Notes: generated by a model from the sequence alone, not told the origin. DNA of 27,474 bases from Monoraphidium neglectum (GCF_000611645.1 NW_014013212.1:1-27474); one strand, 5' to 3'. Numbered from the stretch's first letter, positions 8,901-20,449 are shown. A program made the numbers and translations.

Positions 8901-10649
8901 ATACCCCACCCATCCCAACTTCCCTGCCCGAGCTATCGCTGCTTTACTGCTACTGCTGCCCTGCCCTTCATCTCTCACCACATCTCTCCCCCTCTTTGCA
9001 CCTTGTACTCACGACCTGCTGGCTTCCCTCGCCGTGCTCCTGTGCTGCTTTTGGCTGTCCACCACCTCGTCCATCTCTGCCTCCAGGCGTAGCAGGAGCA
9101 GGAACAGGTGAGGCGATCGCACATCTTGCAACAAGTGTCACTGCATGGGGCTTGCGCTCAGCATGTGGCCGCCACTGTTTGGGGGTCGTTGCCTTTGCTG
9201 CCACGATATGCCGGAGCCTGGGAGCGGCCACCTGCTCTCACGTCGACGTGGGCGCGTGCTCTAGGCGGGCGCGTGCTGCAGCGACTCCGTGGCCATGTCA
9301 TGCCGCGTGCCATGTAGCTCTGAGCACAGTTTGCAGCAAGCACACACAAACAATTGCCGCATCACTGGGTGGGGCTCGGGCCTGCGGGATGGTGCTACAG
9401 CAGACGTTGCTGGGCTGCGTGGAGGGGCTCGATGGTCTAAGTTTGTTGCACCCCCAGTTCTTCGCTGCACCCTGGGTGGCATTGTGTGAAATATGTTGGC
9501 TTGGTATCCGATCACGTTGTCCGTCCCTGTCTGCCATATGGTGGCCTCCGGAGTGGCGCCACACATGAGAAGGGTTGCTGTGGGCGAGGCCTCTGCAGGG
9601 TTGTGAGCACGGATCCGGATGTGCATGCTTGCACGAATTCCTTCTGCGCAGTTGGAAGAGTCATGAGTGAGTGTGTTTGTGGTATTTGCACCCCAGCAAC
9701 GGACTGGATTAGGCGAGCAGGGCCCATGCTGACATTGCTTCCATACTCCTGCGCCTCTCTCCCTGCTTGGCCTCTTGCCCTCCTTGCTCACTACCCTCTG
9801 TCCTCCATCCTCCCTGCACATGTGTTGTTTTTCACCCAAAGACCTGGAGGCGCGAATAGAGGCTCTGGAGAAACAGCTGGGGCGGCAAGGTGTGCTTTGT
9901 GCGTGTGGCACCACTGCATGCAACAGTCGTCAAATGCGCTGCTTACCGTCTCTGCCAAATGCCATGCATCTTCTCAGGGCCTGCCTAGCATGGGCTGCAT
10001 CTGACATGTCTGTTCTGTCGTGGCGAGCCTGCTGCAAACCACTTTCTTACATCTCAAGTGGGCATTGTCAGACTTGCGTGTACGCGTCAAGCTGTGCCTT
10101 TTCTTGCCACACAATGCTGTCTGTGTGTTGTGTGCCCTACAATGCTGCCTATTGTATTTCGGGCCATATTGCTCATTCGTCGCCACCTGCCGGGCCCCTA
10201 CCTGCGCGATGCAAGGTGAGGGGCGGGCTGTCGGCGGCCGTCCGCTCAACAGTGTGCCCTTGAGCGATCAACTGGCACGTACGCTGCACCTCAGCTTGGT
10301 ACTTATGGCCCGTGGTGTGATGCAGGCGCGTGCCTCGTTGCAGGGGCACAAACGTGGCATGCATGCGCAACACCACACTGCTTCTGCTGATCATTTTTGC
10401 CACGGTGCTGCCGGACCCGCCTCGGCATTCCGGCTGCTCCAGTGCCTTTCATCGACGCTTGCATCCTCATGCCCTGGACCACGCAGGTAAGCGGGTCAAG
10501 GAGGATCCGCTGAGAAAGACAGCTGAGGCAGCTGTACCTACTGTTCCACACAGCCGGGCACCAGCAGCCATCACAGCAAGAGCAGCAACACCGGGAGCCG
10601 CGGAAGCCCAAGAAACCTCACAACGTCAGTTTCACACATGGTGACATGA
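8356..10649 (+). CDS. Unknown small protein with short coiled coil (copy 2 of duplicated family)
   Basis: I do not recognise this family. A phase-consistent model has exons 8356-8566, 9087-9107 (21 bases), 9842-9889, 10443-10486 and 10554-10649, giving 139 residues; phases are 1, 1, 1 and 0. Residues 1-71 (MASGNINPLAILVLDGDSSN..., ending in GQYRFYRIG) alternate hydrophobic and polar residues as in a small beta-rich domain. They loosely recall ubiquitin-like headers, but that is a guess. Exon 2 adds VAGAGT. Exon 3 is a clear heptad-like helix (DLEARIEALEKQLGRQ). The C terminus is Ser/His/Asn-rich and basic. Exon 1 is well supported by conservation with copy 1. The downstream exons are short, so some may be wrong. 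If the first donor is not used, an unspliced frame would end at 8709. Confidence 0.42.
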
Positions 10650-11829
10650 CATTCAACATGTTGACTGTTGACACGACTTCCCCTAAGAAGGGGGTAACCT
10701 TGAGGTTTGACTGTTGCGTGTGTTCTGCAACATACATGCAAGGCGCGCGGGGGCGCGGGCGCGGGGCGCTCTCTCAATGTCATGTTCGCTCGTTGCTACA
10801 CATCTCTGGTTTAGCACTGGTGATGGACAGCTGACGTGCTGCCTAAAATGTCATGCTACGCCCTCCATGAATTGCCCACGAATGCTTAGTCATGAATTGG
10901 GATGTGCGCGGCTCCGGGCAGCACCGACAGGTTATTTCCTTCATGGCTGGGCGGTCAAGCGTGCATGGGCTTGGTCGACCGATGGCGATTGACGACTTGC
11001 AGGTGGTGTGAGTCTGCCCATATTCAGCATGGGGATATTTGTGTGTTGGGGCGGTGTTGGTCTATGCTGGCTCTGTGTGCAGGCGGATGGCCACCGTGGT
11101 GACCTTGTTACACCCAGCTATGTTGCGTGCGCGTGCTGCTGCAGTGGAGCTTATGGTTAGCTGGCCTTGACATGGCTGCTGGCTTTCAGCTGGGGCAGCA
11201 ACGTTTCTGCTGGTAGTAGGGCGAGCATGTGGTGGCTGCGTGCATGGTAGGCATGCAGGGCCAGCTGCTGGCCCCTGCTGTGTTGGTGGCAGCTGCCTGG
11301 CAGCCAGGCATGCACGACAACCAGCACCACGACCAAACTCACTTATGGCAGTCAATCATGGGGTACAGCGATCAGGGGGTGACTTGGTTTTTTCTTGAAG
11401 CTGTGCACAAAGTGATGGGAAATGTGCACAAAGTGATGGAAAACGCTCAACTGGAAGAGTCCCTTGTGTGAAAACTGTCCCTGAACCCGCATACATATAC
11501 TACTGCTGTCACGGGAGGGAGTGATATGCTGAGCAGGCTATACACACCAGACACAAATCCTATCATACCGCTTTGTCCGAGAGGGGTGGGAGCTGGCTGT
11601 GCAGTCAGCCATGAAGTCCATGATACCCTCCCTGCATGGTGCTGCCACCCCAAGCCTTCTCAAGGTCGATCCCTCCACACCCGTGTGCAGACACACATCA
11701 ACCCTGCATTTGACGCAACATCTCCAACTGCACGCAAGCCTAGATCACACCGTACCGGTATCAAACCACCGTCGCACCCGCACATGACCACAGGCCTCAC
11801 GGGCGCATGATGGAATAGATAGTTTGATA
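10650..11829. other. Gene-free interval upstream of ALG1
   Basis: About 1.2 kb with no frame that shows a motif or plausible exon structure. It should hold the 3' UTR of the unknown gene and the ALG1 promoter. The only clear structure is a 21-base direct duplication at 11402-11443. Confidence 0.5.
11402..11443. repeat. Tandem duplication, 21-base unit, two copies
   Basis: Two adjacent 21-base copies (11402-11422 and 11423-11443), each starting TGTGCACAAAGTGATGG and differing only at the eighteenth base. The unit contains the palindrome TGTGCACA. It lies about 390 bases before the ALG1 start. No function is shown. Confidence 0.9.
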
Positions 11830-13577
11830 ATGGCCAACCCAACTGTGTGGGTCGTCGTGCTCGGCGACTTCGGCCGCAGCCCGCGTATGCAGTACCACGC
11901 CTGGTCGCTCGCCGACGCCGGTTACGACGTGCGCGTGCTCGCGTCCCCCGGCTCCCCGCCGATCCAGCCGCTGCTGGACGCGCCCAATGTGCACCTCCAC
12001 TACCTGCCGGCCCCGCCGTCCTGGGTCGCGGCGCTGCCGACGCTGCTGTCGCTGCTCGCCAAGGCGGCGCTGCAGGCGGCGCTCATGCTGTGGGCCGCGC
12101 TCGCCGCGCTGCCGCGGCCGGCGGCGATCCTCATGCAGAACCCGCCGGCGATCCCCGTCATGGCCGTGCTCTGGCTCGCGGCGCTGCGCCACCGCGCGGC
12201 GCTCGTCATCGACTGGCACAACCTCGCGTACTCCATCTTGGCCCTGAAGCACGGCCGCCGCCGCTGGCTAGTTGCGCTGGCGCGGTCGTACGAGCGCCTG
12301 CTCGGCCGCTGCGCGGCGGCCCACTTCACCGTGACGAAGGCGATGCGCGCGTTCCTGCGGCGCGAGTTCGGCGTCGAGGCGGCCGTCCTGTACGACCGGC
12401 CGCCCGAAATGTTCAAAGCGCTGTCGCCGGGCGAGAAGCGCGCGGCGCTCTCGCGGCTCGCGCCGCAGCTGCGCGCCGCCGCGGTCGGCGGCGGCGCGGT
12501 CGACGGCGGCGGCGGCGGCAGCAAAGGCGCGGCCAGCGCCACGCAGCAGGAGGCAGGCGACCTGGTTTCATGCCTCGGCGCCGGCGGCGCCGGGGGCGAC
12601 GCGGCGCGGCTGCCCGCCATCGTGGTGAGCTCCACCAGCTGGACCCCCGATGAGGACTTTGGGATCCTTTTGGACGCGGCCGTTGCCTACGACGCAGCAG
12701 CAGCAGCAGCAGCAGAAGCAGCAAAAGCAGCAGCCGCAGCAGCACCAGCAGCAGGTGTGGGCGCCTCCTCATCCTCCGCAGCCGCCCCATCGCCAGCAGC
12801 CGGCAGCTTCCCGGACGTGCTGTTTGTGATCACGGGCCGGGGGCCCCAGCGGGAGGAGTATCTCGGGAAAATATCTCGGCTGCAGCTGCGGCACTGCGCC
12901 TTTGCGAGCGTGTGGCTGGAGCCGGGGGACTACCCGGTGCTGCTGGGGTGTGCTGATCTGGGGGTATGCCTGCACACGTCGTCGTCGGGGCTGGATCTTC
13001 CGATGAAGGTGGGAGGCGCTGGCAAAGACCGGTGTGCGCTCGGTCTGGGTGGAAGAGACACCCACATTGGTGGCTGTCGCTGGCTGCAGGAGCGGCCCGC
13101 TGTTTCCCAGGAAACTACCTTGCAGTGCGGGCGCGGGCTTTGATTGCGCCTGCCTTCACCAGCGACTGCGTACCATAACAGCACACACCAACACACTCAC
13201 GTCTCCACCTCTCTCTCTCCTCGACTCATGCGTGTCGTCCCCATCAGGTGGTGGACATGTTCGGCGCCGGACTGCCGGTCTGCGCTGTGCGCTACGAATG
13301 CATCGGAGAGCTGATAGAGGACGGCGTCACCGGACTGCTCTTCGACAGCCCGGAGCAGCTGAGTGGGCAGCTGCAGCGGCTGCTGCGCGGCTTTGGCGCG
13401 GGTGGGGGCGCAGGCGAGCTTACGCAGATGCGGGCAGCGGTGGCGCGGACTCACGCAGGCTGGCGGTGGCGCGGCAACTGGGAGGAGGTCGCGGCGCCTG
13501 TCATTGCGGCGGCGTGCGGCAGCGGTGCAGGTGGGGGAGCTGGCAGGCAGCGAAGACAGAACGTGCGCAGAGAGTAA
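11830..13577 (+). CDS. ALG1: Chitobiosyldiphosphodolichol beta-mannosyltransferase (ALG1, GT33)
   Basis: ALG1 adds the first mannose from GDP-mannose to GlcNAc2-PP-dolichol on the cytosolic face of the ER, an early step of N-glycan precursor assembly. Exons 11830-13008 and 13248-13577 join in phase 0 over a 239-base GT-AG intron and give 502 residues. Family signatures are GDFGRSPRMQYH (12-23), QNPPAIP (103-109), IDWHNL (127-132), STSWTPDEDF (268-277), GRGPQREEY (336-344) and LHTSSSGLDLPMK (381-393) running across the splice into VVDMFGAGLPVCAV. A hydrophobic stretch at about 68-95 probably anchors the protein in the membrane. It is some 40-50 residues longer than animal and yeast ALG1 because of a Gly-rich insert (about 219-260) and an Ala/Ser-rich insert (about 288-325). 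The ATG at 11830 begins right before the conserved N-terminal strand. Confidence 0.93.
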
Positions 13578-13626
13578 AAGTTTGGGTGTTCGCGAACAAG
13601 CTCACACGTTTCAGAAATCAAAACGT

Positions 13627-13631
13627 TTACA
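13627..13631 (-). terminator. Candidate polyadenylation signal TGTAA for the patatin-like gene
   Basis: Minus-strand TGTAA about 845 bases after the patatin-like stop. It lies only about 50 bases past the ALG1 stop on the other strand, so use of this site would make the two 3' UTRs overlap. Confidence 0.3.
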
Positions 13632-13741
13632 CACAGACGAGGAGCAGTCAAGATAATGATGTTCTCAGAGAGGCACACGTGGATCTGGTCGAAATGGTCA
13701 AACGCACTTCAGCGCTTGAACCCCAGCTTTGCAGCTGGGCA

Positions 13742-13746
13742 TGTAA
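13742..13746 (+). terminator. Candidate polyadenylation signal TGTAA for ALG1
   Basis: First plus-strand TGTAA after the ALG1 stop, 165 bases downstream, in the context ATGTAAAC. A second lies at 13980-13984. Confidence 0.45.
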
Positions 13747-14474
13747 ACACAAGGGTCAGCAGTGTGCGGCGCCTGCAGCGTGGGAATTGGCCAAACCCAC
13801 GAGTGCAAACAGAATCAGATCTGTGGATGAGCAAGCTGGTATAAAATTCCTGAAAGGAAGCGGCGGTATAAAACCGGTGGTGAATACGGTCCAGGTACGA
13901 AGCTTTGGTGTAAATGTGGTTTGTTTGACGACCTTGACCCGCCCCACAGACATCGCAGGTCTACCTGTTTCAGCGCCTGTGTAATATCCCCCGAGCGTCC
14001 AGCACGCGTGGCTGGCCGCCATTGATGAACAGGTCATGGGACCGTCGGTTGCCCTAGCACGCGTTGCTGGCTGGCAGCCCATGCAGGCGCAGTGTGCAGA
14101 AACGCGTCGCCGCGCTTGCATCAGGGAGGAAGACGGGGAGGGGCGAAACGCTGGACCCCCTGCATTGCCTGGGGTCGCAGCCAAACTACAGATCGCGGCT
14201 GATAGGAACAAATGTGCAAAGCCCTGCGCATGTCGGCGCTGCGGCCTGCTGCCAGCGCAACGCAGCCTGAAATATTGTGATGCGAGACTGGTGTGGACAG
14301 CGGCCTTGCTGTCTGCCGAGCTGCCTGTGAGGTCAAGGAAGTCCTGCCAGCTGTGGTGCTGATGAGCGCCACGTGGGCCAGCCCAAAAATCACGGCCAGC
14401 CAAGGACGCCAACTCTCGGGCCAGGGCTTTGCCTCGGGGTGCTGCTGCTCCCGTCCGCAGCCCACCGCAGCTGT

Positions 14475-17410
14475 TCAAATGAGCATGCGGCGGGGCGCAG
14501 GCGCCGGCCCCGCTGCAGCGGGCTTGCGTGCTGCCACGGGCGAGGCCGCCGGCGTTGACGCGGCGCTTTTTGCAGCCATCTTCTTTGCTGGCGCTGCCTT
14601 GGCAAACGGCGGCTCAAGACCCATGTCACGCGCCCATGCGTGGCCGTCGTCAATGCCCATCTGGACAATCTCATCGATGACGTCAGGAGTAGGGGGCGTC
14701 TGCAACACAATGATGGATAGGGGCCCGGAGAGGGTGCTGTGACGCATGCAGCATTAGGGGGATCTTCAGGTGTGCAGCAATGACACTGAGTTGTTAGCTG
14801 CAGCACCCAGCCAAGCACACCGCACGCTGCACTGCAGCGGGGTGCATGCATGCAGGACGTCTCTTGGGCGCGGCTCGGTGCCACATGGCAAGGCAAGCGT
14901 CGCAACGGGGGCCGCAATCACGCAACAACTCCTCACCAGCACCATCAGCATCCAGCGCACGATGGAAAACTTGTTTTTGGCCCACTTGCCTGGGCAAAGG
15001 TGAAGGGCGTGCAAAGGCAGCAGAGATTTGCTGTGCATGGCCATACGCGTGGGCCTGGAAACACTTGCAGAGTGCCAATTGGGGGTGCTGCTTCGCACAA
15101 CCGCCACACCCGGGTCTGTTGCAGGTGGGTTGTTTGGGCTCATACAGGTTGAATGCCCTTAGCTGCTCAGACCACATCTCTGACGATGCTGCCCAACAAT
15201 TTTGTATCAAGCTTCCTCGACCCCCCGAACCCCACGCACCCGGCCAGATGTCCACGCCGCCCGCCAGCTGGTGCAGCCGCGCCTGCAGCGTCACGTACGT
15301 GTACCCCGCCGCCGCCAGCTTGCCAAAGTGCTGGTCGGGCTGCATCACACGGTTCCTGATGCCCTCCAGGAAAAACCGCACTGGGTTGGCCTTTGTGGTC
15401 ACGTTGAGCACCTGCAGCAGCTCTGGCCACACCCTAGGGTCCATGGCGTCCCGCAGCACCTCCGCGGTCGTCCACGGGGGCAGCACGCTCATTTTTATGC
15501 AGTACGTCGTGTTGCCGGTCGGGCAGGGCATCGGGGAGCGGTACGCCCCGTCTGCAACGGCGGGGGCGTGGGGGTTGAGAGGCGCAGCACAGGGTTCGCA
15601 TGATGGCCAGATCCCACAGCTTTCATAATACGCCGCACCGAAGTCAATAAGCACAGTTGGCGCTACCACTGCACAGAATACTCCAAACTGATCGACCAGG
15701 GTGTCTTCAGGGCTGCTGAGGTTTTGGGCGACGTGCTCACCATATGTGGTCTCGTTGCGGAACTTTGTCATGGCATCGGGGCCAGACCAGAGCGGCACTG
15801 TGGTTGGTAGGAGCAAAATGCACACCCTGATGTTTGACCTCTCAGACCAGAGGTTTGACTCACGCAGGCGGCACGCTGCACGGCAGCTCGGGCGCTCGCT
15901 GCGCGGCTGTGCGGGGCGCTGCAGTGGCCCTGGCGCGCACGGCGGGGCCGAGCCGACCTCTGTTTGTGGTCCACACTCACCATAAACGCCTGCGTGAACG
16001 GCGTCCATTAGGTCTGCAGGGGGATTGGTCGGTGCAATCACATCAGCACGGTGGTCGCCGGCCAATCAGAGCAGCGCGCGCTCCACTCAACCACTGGCCC
16101 CAGCTTTTCCACACAATCCTCGCCAAACAATTCACATCAACAGCCCAACTCTGTAGCATTCCACAGCTGCGCCAGTGGCCGCCTTGATGCAGCAGTCCTT
16201 AGGCTCTTGAGGTCATCACCACTGCCCGCTTCCAGCCGGCCGCCGCCGCAGCCCCGCACACCCACATGGAGGCACATCCGGCCCCCTGCACGGCTCACCC
16301 TGGCGGCTCTTGAATTTGGTCACGTAGTCGCCCTCGGGGATCCCCACGCGCCCGGCCGGCGTGCTGAGCGCCATGTACGCCACCGACATGTTGCTGAGCC
16401 GGATGTGGGCGTCTGCCGGCATCACCTTGTCCGCCATGCGCACGACCTCGTCCCCCAGGGTGCCGGCGCAATTATAGTTGGCGCGGCAGCGGGCGGCGAA
16501 GTCCTTGCCCAGCTTGATGAACTCGTCATGACTTACGAAGCCATAGTCAACGGCGGCGGATAAGATGCCTGTCAGGGCGGGCGCGCGCACGGTGTGTGGG
16601 GGTCAGGTTGACTGGAATGTCCAGGACGGGGCTGAATTTGTGTTGCGTTTGATTCTTGCAGTTGGCCGCCAGCAGCGACACTAAGGAGAGGCCTGGCCGG
16701 TAAAAACACTGCTGGATTACTGACGGTGATGCAGCCACGTCCGCGATGCGGCGCGCGAGGTGCGTGCAGTGGGTGGGCACGCTGCCGGTTCCGCAGCGTG
16801 GGGCGCTTTCGCACCCGCGCTGGCGCCGGCGATCTTCGTGTGGCCTGGCTTTATGACGCCTAGCTGCTGCAGCACCTTAGACACCCCGACGTAGTAGAAC
16901 AGCAGAAACCTGTTGTCATCGGGGGCGGTGTAAGGGAAGTTACGCCAGAAACACTCTGAAGGAGATGAATATTGGGCTCGTGGCAGCTGCTCTGGCTGGC
17001 TGGGGAGGTGCTGGCATCCCGGCCGTCCCAGTCCAGTCCAGTCGGCCGAGTCCAGTGCAGTCCAGATGAGGCACGTGGCTGGTCGTGGTACCAGGTGTAG
17101 GGCAGGCTTCCCAAGGTTGTGGGGTGCAGACATGGCTCCCTCATGTTTTGGGCCCCCATGATTGAGGCCCTTGAAGAAGGGGCCGCTGGCGCCACCCGCA
17201 GTGTTGGGCCCAACCATGCGCAAATATTTGCAAGAGCAGCACCGCCGCTCACCCTGCGCCAGCGTAGCCCACGCCCAGCGTGTTCTGCTTCACCGCCAGC
17301 TGCAGCGACGTAGTGTTGTGGAATTGGGTGCCGCTCTGAAGCGGCGCCACCGTACTGATGGGTGCCAGCACCAGCCTGTCCAGCAGGGTCGGTGAAGGCA
17401 CCGCTGCCAT
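14475..17410 (-). CDS. Patatin-like phospholipase / acyl hydrolase
   Basis: Patatin-like enzymes hydrolyse acyl esters of phospholipids, galactolipids or neutral lipids with a Ser-Asp dyad. Seven exons give 377 residues: 17410-17253, 16909-16815, 16568-16299, 16013-15981, 15797-15741, 15551-15256 and 14699-14475. Phases are 2, 1, 1, 1, 1 and 0, and every junction agrees. The Gly-rich oxyanion motif GYAGAG (48-53) is completed by the first splice and followed by FLLFYYVGVSKVLQQLGV. The nucleophile elbow is GASAG (81-85, Ser83), completed by the second splice. The catalytic Asp is in DGA (205-207), brought in frame by a splice. That three motifs assemble across introns is strong support. The C-terminal helix VIDEIVQMGIDDGHAWARD is followed by an Ala/Pro/Lys-rich tail (about 336-377). 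The last donor (GTGGAC) is the weakest site. An in-frame TAA lies upstream of ATG 17410. Substrate and location are not determined. Confidence 0.85.
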
Positions 17411-17984
17411 ATTTACACAGGTGCTGCGCTGGGTTTATGAGGTCTCCGGCCGGAGCGTGAAGAGCGAGCACGAATGCCCGGCCGCGCCAGCACGAAGTGA
17501 TAAATGGCTTTACTCTGCCCTTTAATACATGAATAGACCAAAATAAAGTATTGGACACCGGTGGTGGATTTGGTGGGGCCGCTAATGCTCAGGGGTGACA
17601 ATGGTGCAGTCACTTGGCGGCTTGGCGTTGTTGAACAGATACTGGAGGCACTCTTCAACCTGCAACACAACGATTGCATCAATTTAAAGTTTCAACTGCA
17701 CTTGCAGCTTTTGCTGAGCCACTTTGCAGGACAAAGCGAGCTGCTCGCGGTTGCCAGCAAACCCACCCGCCAAAAACCGGCGGGCTGTGATCACGCTACC
17801 TGCACTTTGTCCTCACTAGATGTTGCAGGTTTGACAGCGATAACATTGCCGCATGCTATAACTGAACCACGAAGCACTTATCGTGACTGGAACAGCATCG
17901 CACCACGCCTTTCAAAGCCTTCGACGCCGATGTAGTCGGGAGCATCGCACCTACGAAGTACAAACATCAAAACCTGCCAGCAAA
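17411..17984. promoter_or_regulatory. Divergent intergenic region between patatin-like gene and kinase
   Basis: About 570 bases between two start codons pointing away from each other, so it must carry promoter and 5' UTR sequence for both genes. AT content is locally higher around 17500-17560 and 17640-17720. I identify no specific element. Confidence 0.4.
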
Positions 17985-19996
17985 ATGGCTGTGTTGTGCG
18001 AGGCTCCCGTGCAGGGAGCCCGTGAAAGCATCATCGAGCAGCCAAAAATGCTCAGCGATTGCAGGCTGGCAGGGGCAGAGGTGGCCACTATCATTGACCA
18101 GGTACGCCTCAGATTGTTTGTACGTTTGCTGGCTTTGGTGCCGCACAGCCGTCGCTTGATGCTGCTGCACCGCTCGCCTCCTCCCTCGGCACCTACCCGC
18201 AGCACACCATCCAGCGCACGGCCCTGAAGGACGTCCTCGTCCTGCGCCGCTTGGGCGAGGGCGCGTACGCGTACGTCGACCTCGTCGCCGTCGGCGCGGC
18301 CGCACCCAAGCTCTGCGCCGGCAAGCTGCTGCTCCCCCCGCCCCCGCTGCCGGCCTCGGCGCCGCCCTGCGCCCTCTCCCGCTGGTCGTCCGCCGCCGAG
18401 GCCGCGCGCGGCCCCATCAAGCCGACGCCGCCCTGCATGTTCTCCAAGCAGAAGGCCGCCTACGCCCACTGCGCAGGCTCGCCCTTTGTTGTCCAGCTGC
18501 TCGCTGCAAAGGCCGGCAGGGGCGGGCACATGCTGCTGCTCCTGGAGTTTGCCGAGCATGGGAGCCTGGCCGAGCGGCTGTTGCTCGACACACCGCAGCA
18601 CCACGGCACGCAGCAGCAGCCCGAGCCGGAGTGTGAGGAGGGCTCGGACGGCGAGCAAGAGGACGGCGAGGGAGAGGACGGCGGCAGCGAGCAGGTGGAC
18701 TCTGGCGATCTGGTCATTGAGATCGCGGTCAGCAGCGACGACCCTCAACCAGACTCCGTTCGCCACGGCACAATTTTGGAAAACGCCGTGCAGCAGCCCG
18801 ACGCGCGTCCGCCGCCGCTCTCAAGCGGGCACCCGCAGCGCTGCGCCGCCCCGCGGCCGCTCGCAGACGCACAGCCGCCGCCGCCGCCGCCGCTGCCGCG
18901 CGGCGGGATCGCCGAGCCCGCCGCCCGCTTCTACGCGGCCTGTGCGCTGCTGGCTCTGGAGTGGATGCATGGCCGCCGCATGGTGCACCGCGACGTGAAG
19001 CCAGATAACATGCTTCTGTTCTCATGCGGATACCTCAAGCTCTCTGACCTGGGGGCCTGCTGCATCGTCCCGACGGGGCACGCGCCCACCACGCGCACCG
19101 GGACGCCGGCGTACATGGCGCCCGAAGGTGCGGGCAAAGGCCGGCAGAGCCGAGTGGCGCGCAGCTTTTTGTTCTCAAGCAGGCGGCTGGCTGGCGGGCT
19201 TGAGTGGGTCGCAGCCGTTCCTGTGCGTCCCGCTTGGATTAAAGCACTCTTTGCAGACGCAAAACGCCAAGTGGCCGCAGGTGCAGGCTGGAAAAAACGC
19301 ATGCAATCTGGCCGCCAAACACACAACCCCACCACCCTCGGGCCCCCCGCGCTGGCGGTCAACCCTCGCAGTCAAGGCGGCGCTGCCACAGTGTGGCGCG
19401 GCCGACCTCTGGAGCCTTGGGGTCACGCTCTGGGAGCTGGTTGCGGGGCGGCTGCCAGGCTGGGCGGAGGACGAGGGCGGCCACAGCGGGCTCGACTTCC
19501 CGCAGCACTTCTCACAGGCGCGTGCGGGCGCTGCGGTCCCATGCTGGGAATGCAGCCTTTGGCGAGCCCTTGTGGTCCGCCGAGCTGCGGGCGGCCGACA
19601 AGAGGGGCGCCTCGCCGCGCAGCACGCGCACCGCGGCTCGCGGTGGGGCGGCCTCCGCTGGGACGGGGGCGAACCTTGCTTGTCGACGGGCCGCTAGAGA
19701 GCTAGCGCGCTCCCCGACGCTCCCTTGACTCGGGGTGGCAGGGAGTGTGGCGCTGCCTAGCCTGATTCTTCCCTTGCGTGGCTATTGAGGGCTGACGTAT
19801 CCTGTGCATCGTTCCCCATCTCCCCTCGCCCGCGCAGGAGTTGCGCTGCCTGCTGACGCGCCTGCTGAGCCACGACCCCTCGGGCCGCCCCTGCGTGGCC
19901 AAGGCGCGCGCGCACGGCTGGTTTGACGGCTTTGACTGGGAGGCACTGCGGGAGCGCCGTATGGCTGCGCCGCCAGTGCCCTTCCTCGGCGCCTGA
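17985..19996 (+). CDS. AGC-type serine/threonine protein kinase with acidic/Pro-rich insert
   Basis: A Ser/Thr kinase of the AGC group, nearest in layout to PKA/PKG. Exons 17985-18101, 18149-19127, 19372-19517 and 19838-19996 give 466 residues. Motifs: Gly-rich loop GEGAYAYV (75-82), beta3 Lys98 (CAGKLL), hinge-like LLLLEFAEHGSL (about 168-179), catalytic HRDVKPDN (319-326), DLG in place of DFG (339-341), activation segment TGTPAYMAPE (356-365), then DLWSLGVTLWEL. The C-terminal HGWFDGFDWEAL with a Pro-rich end resembles the AGC extension; no hydrophobic phosphorylation motif follows. About 100 residues rich in Glu, Asp, Gln and Pro (about 191-293) are inserted between the hinge and the helix before HRD. 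The first intron is only 47 bases. The third junction needs a GC donor (CAG|GCGCGT). Substrate and pathway are unknown. Confidence 0.8.
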
Positions 19997-20449
19997 GCGT
20001 CCAGGGGCCTGGCCGCGCCGCTGCCAGGCAGCCGCGCCCGCCTCTCACTTGCCGGGGTGCGACTGCGACGCTCATCCCCCTGCTGCTCTGATCCGCGAGC
20101 GTCTGCCCTCCATGCGCGCTGCAATCACAGAGCGCGCCCGCTTCCAAACACTTGAACCTTCCCAGCCAAACCCTTGCTGCATGTGCAGGGGCCTGCGCCC
20201 TTCTGCCCAGACCCAGCGAGGCGCAACAGCCGCCCTGCCTCCTGCTGGCAGGCCCGCATCCTTGCGTGCAAGCCGTGAGGCTTCACCACAGAGAGCCTGA
20301 CTTTAGAGGCGGCTTATTGGCCAGCTGTGCCCCACTTCTTCGAGCGGCGTGTCGCGAGATTATCACGGCACACTCACGTACGAACAAGAGCCCCGTCGCT
20401 GCATTCGCGCTCAGCATTGCCTCGCTGCGCCGCGATGCGAGCTGCCTCG

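Larger units (their letters stand above)
13578..14474. other. Convergent 3' region of ALG1 and the patatin-like gene
   Basis: About 900 bases between two stop codons facing each other. TGTAA occurs on the plus strand at 13742-13746 and 13980-13984 (candidates for ALG1). The first minus-strand TGTAA below the patatin stop is at 13631-13627. No coding exon is evident. Confidence 0.5.

Noticed and set aside
13034..13984. Plus-strand frame of 316 codons overlapping the end of ALG1
   Set aside because: It crosses the ALG1 intron and reads exon 2 out of frame; the ALG1 frame matches the family exactly.
14794..16065. Single 423-codon minus-strand frame
   Set aside because: It contains real patatin exons (15981-16013, 15741-15797, 15256-15551) but reads through their introns. 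Splicing is needed to join the DGA motif to the preceding exons and to reach the family-like C terminus.
16547..16814. Minus-strand frames with apparent protein sequence between patatin exons 2 and 3
   Set aside because: Splicing 16815 to 16568 in phase 1 restores GASAG followed by a helix as in the family, so this stretch is intron.
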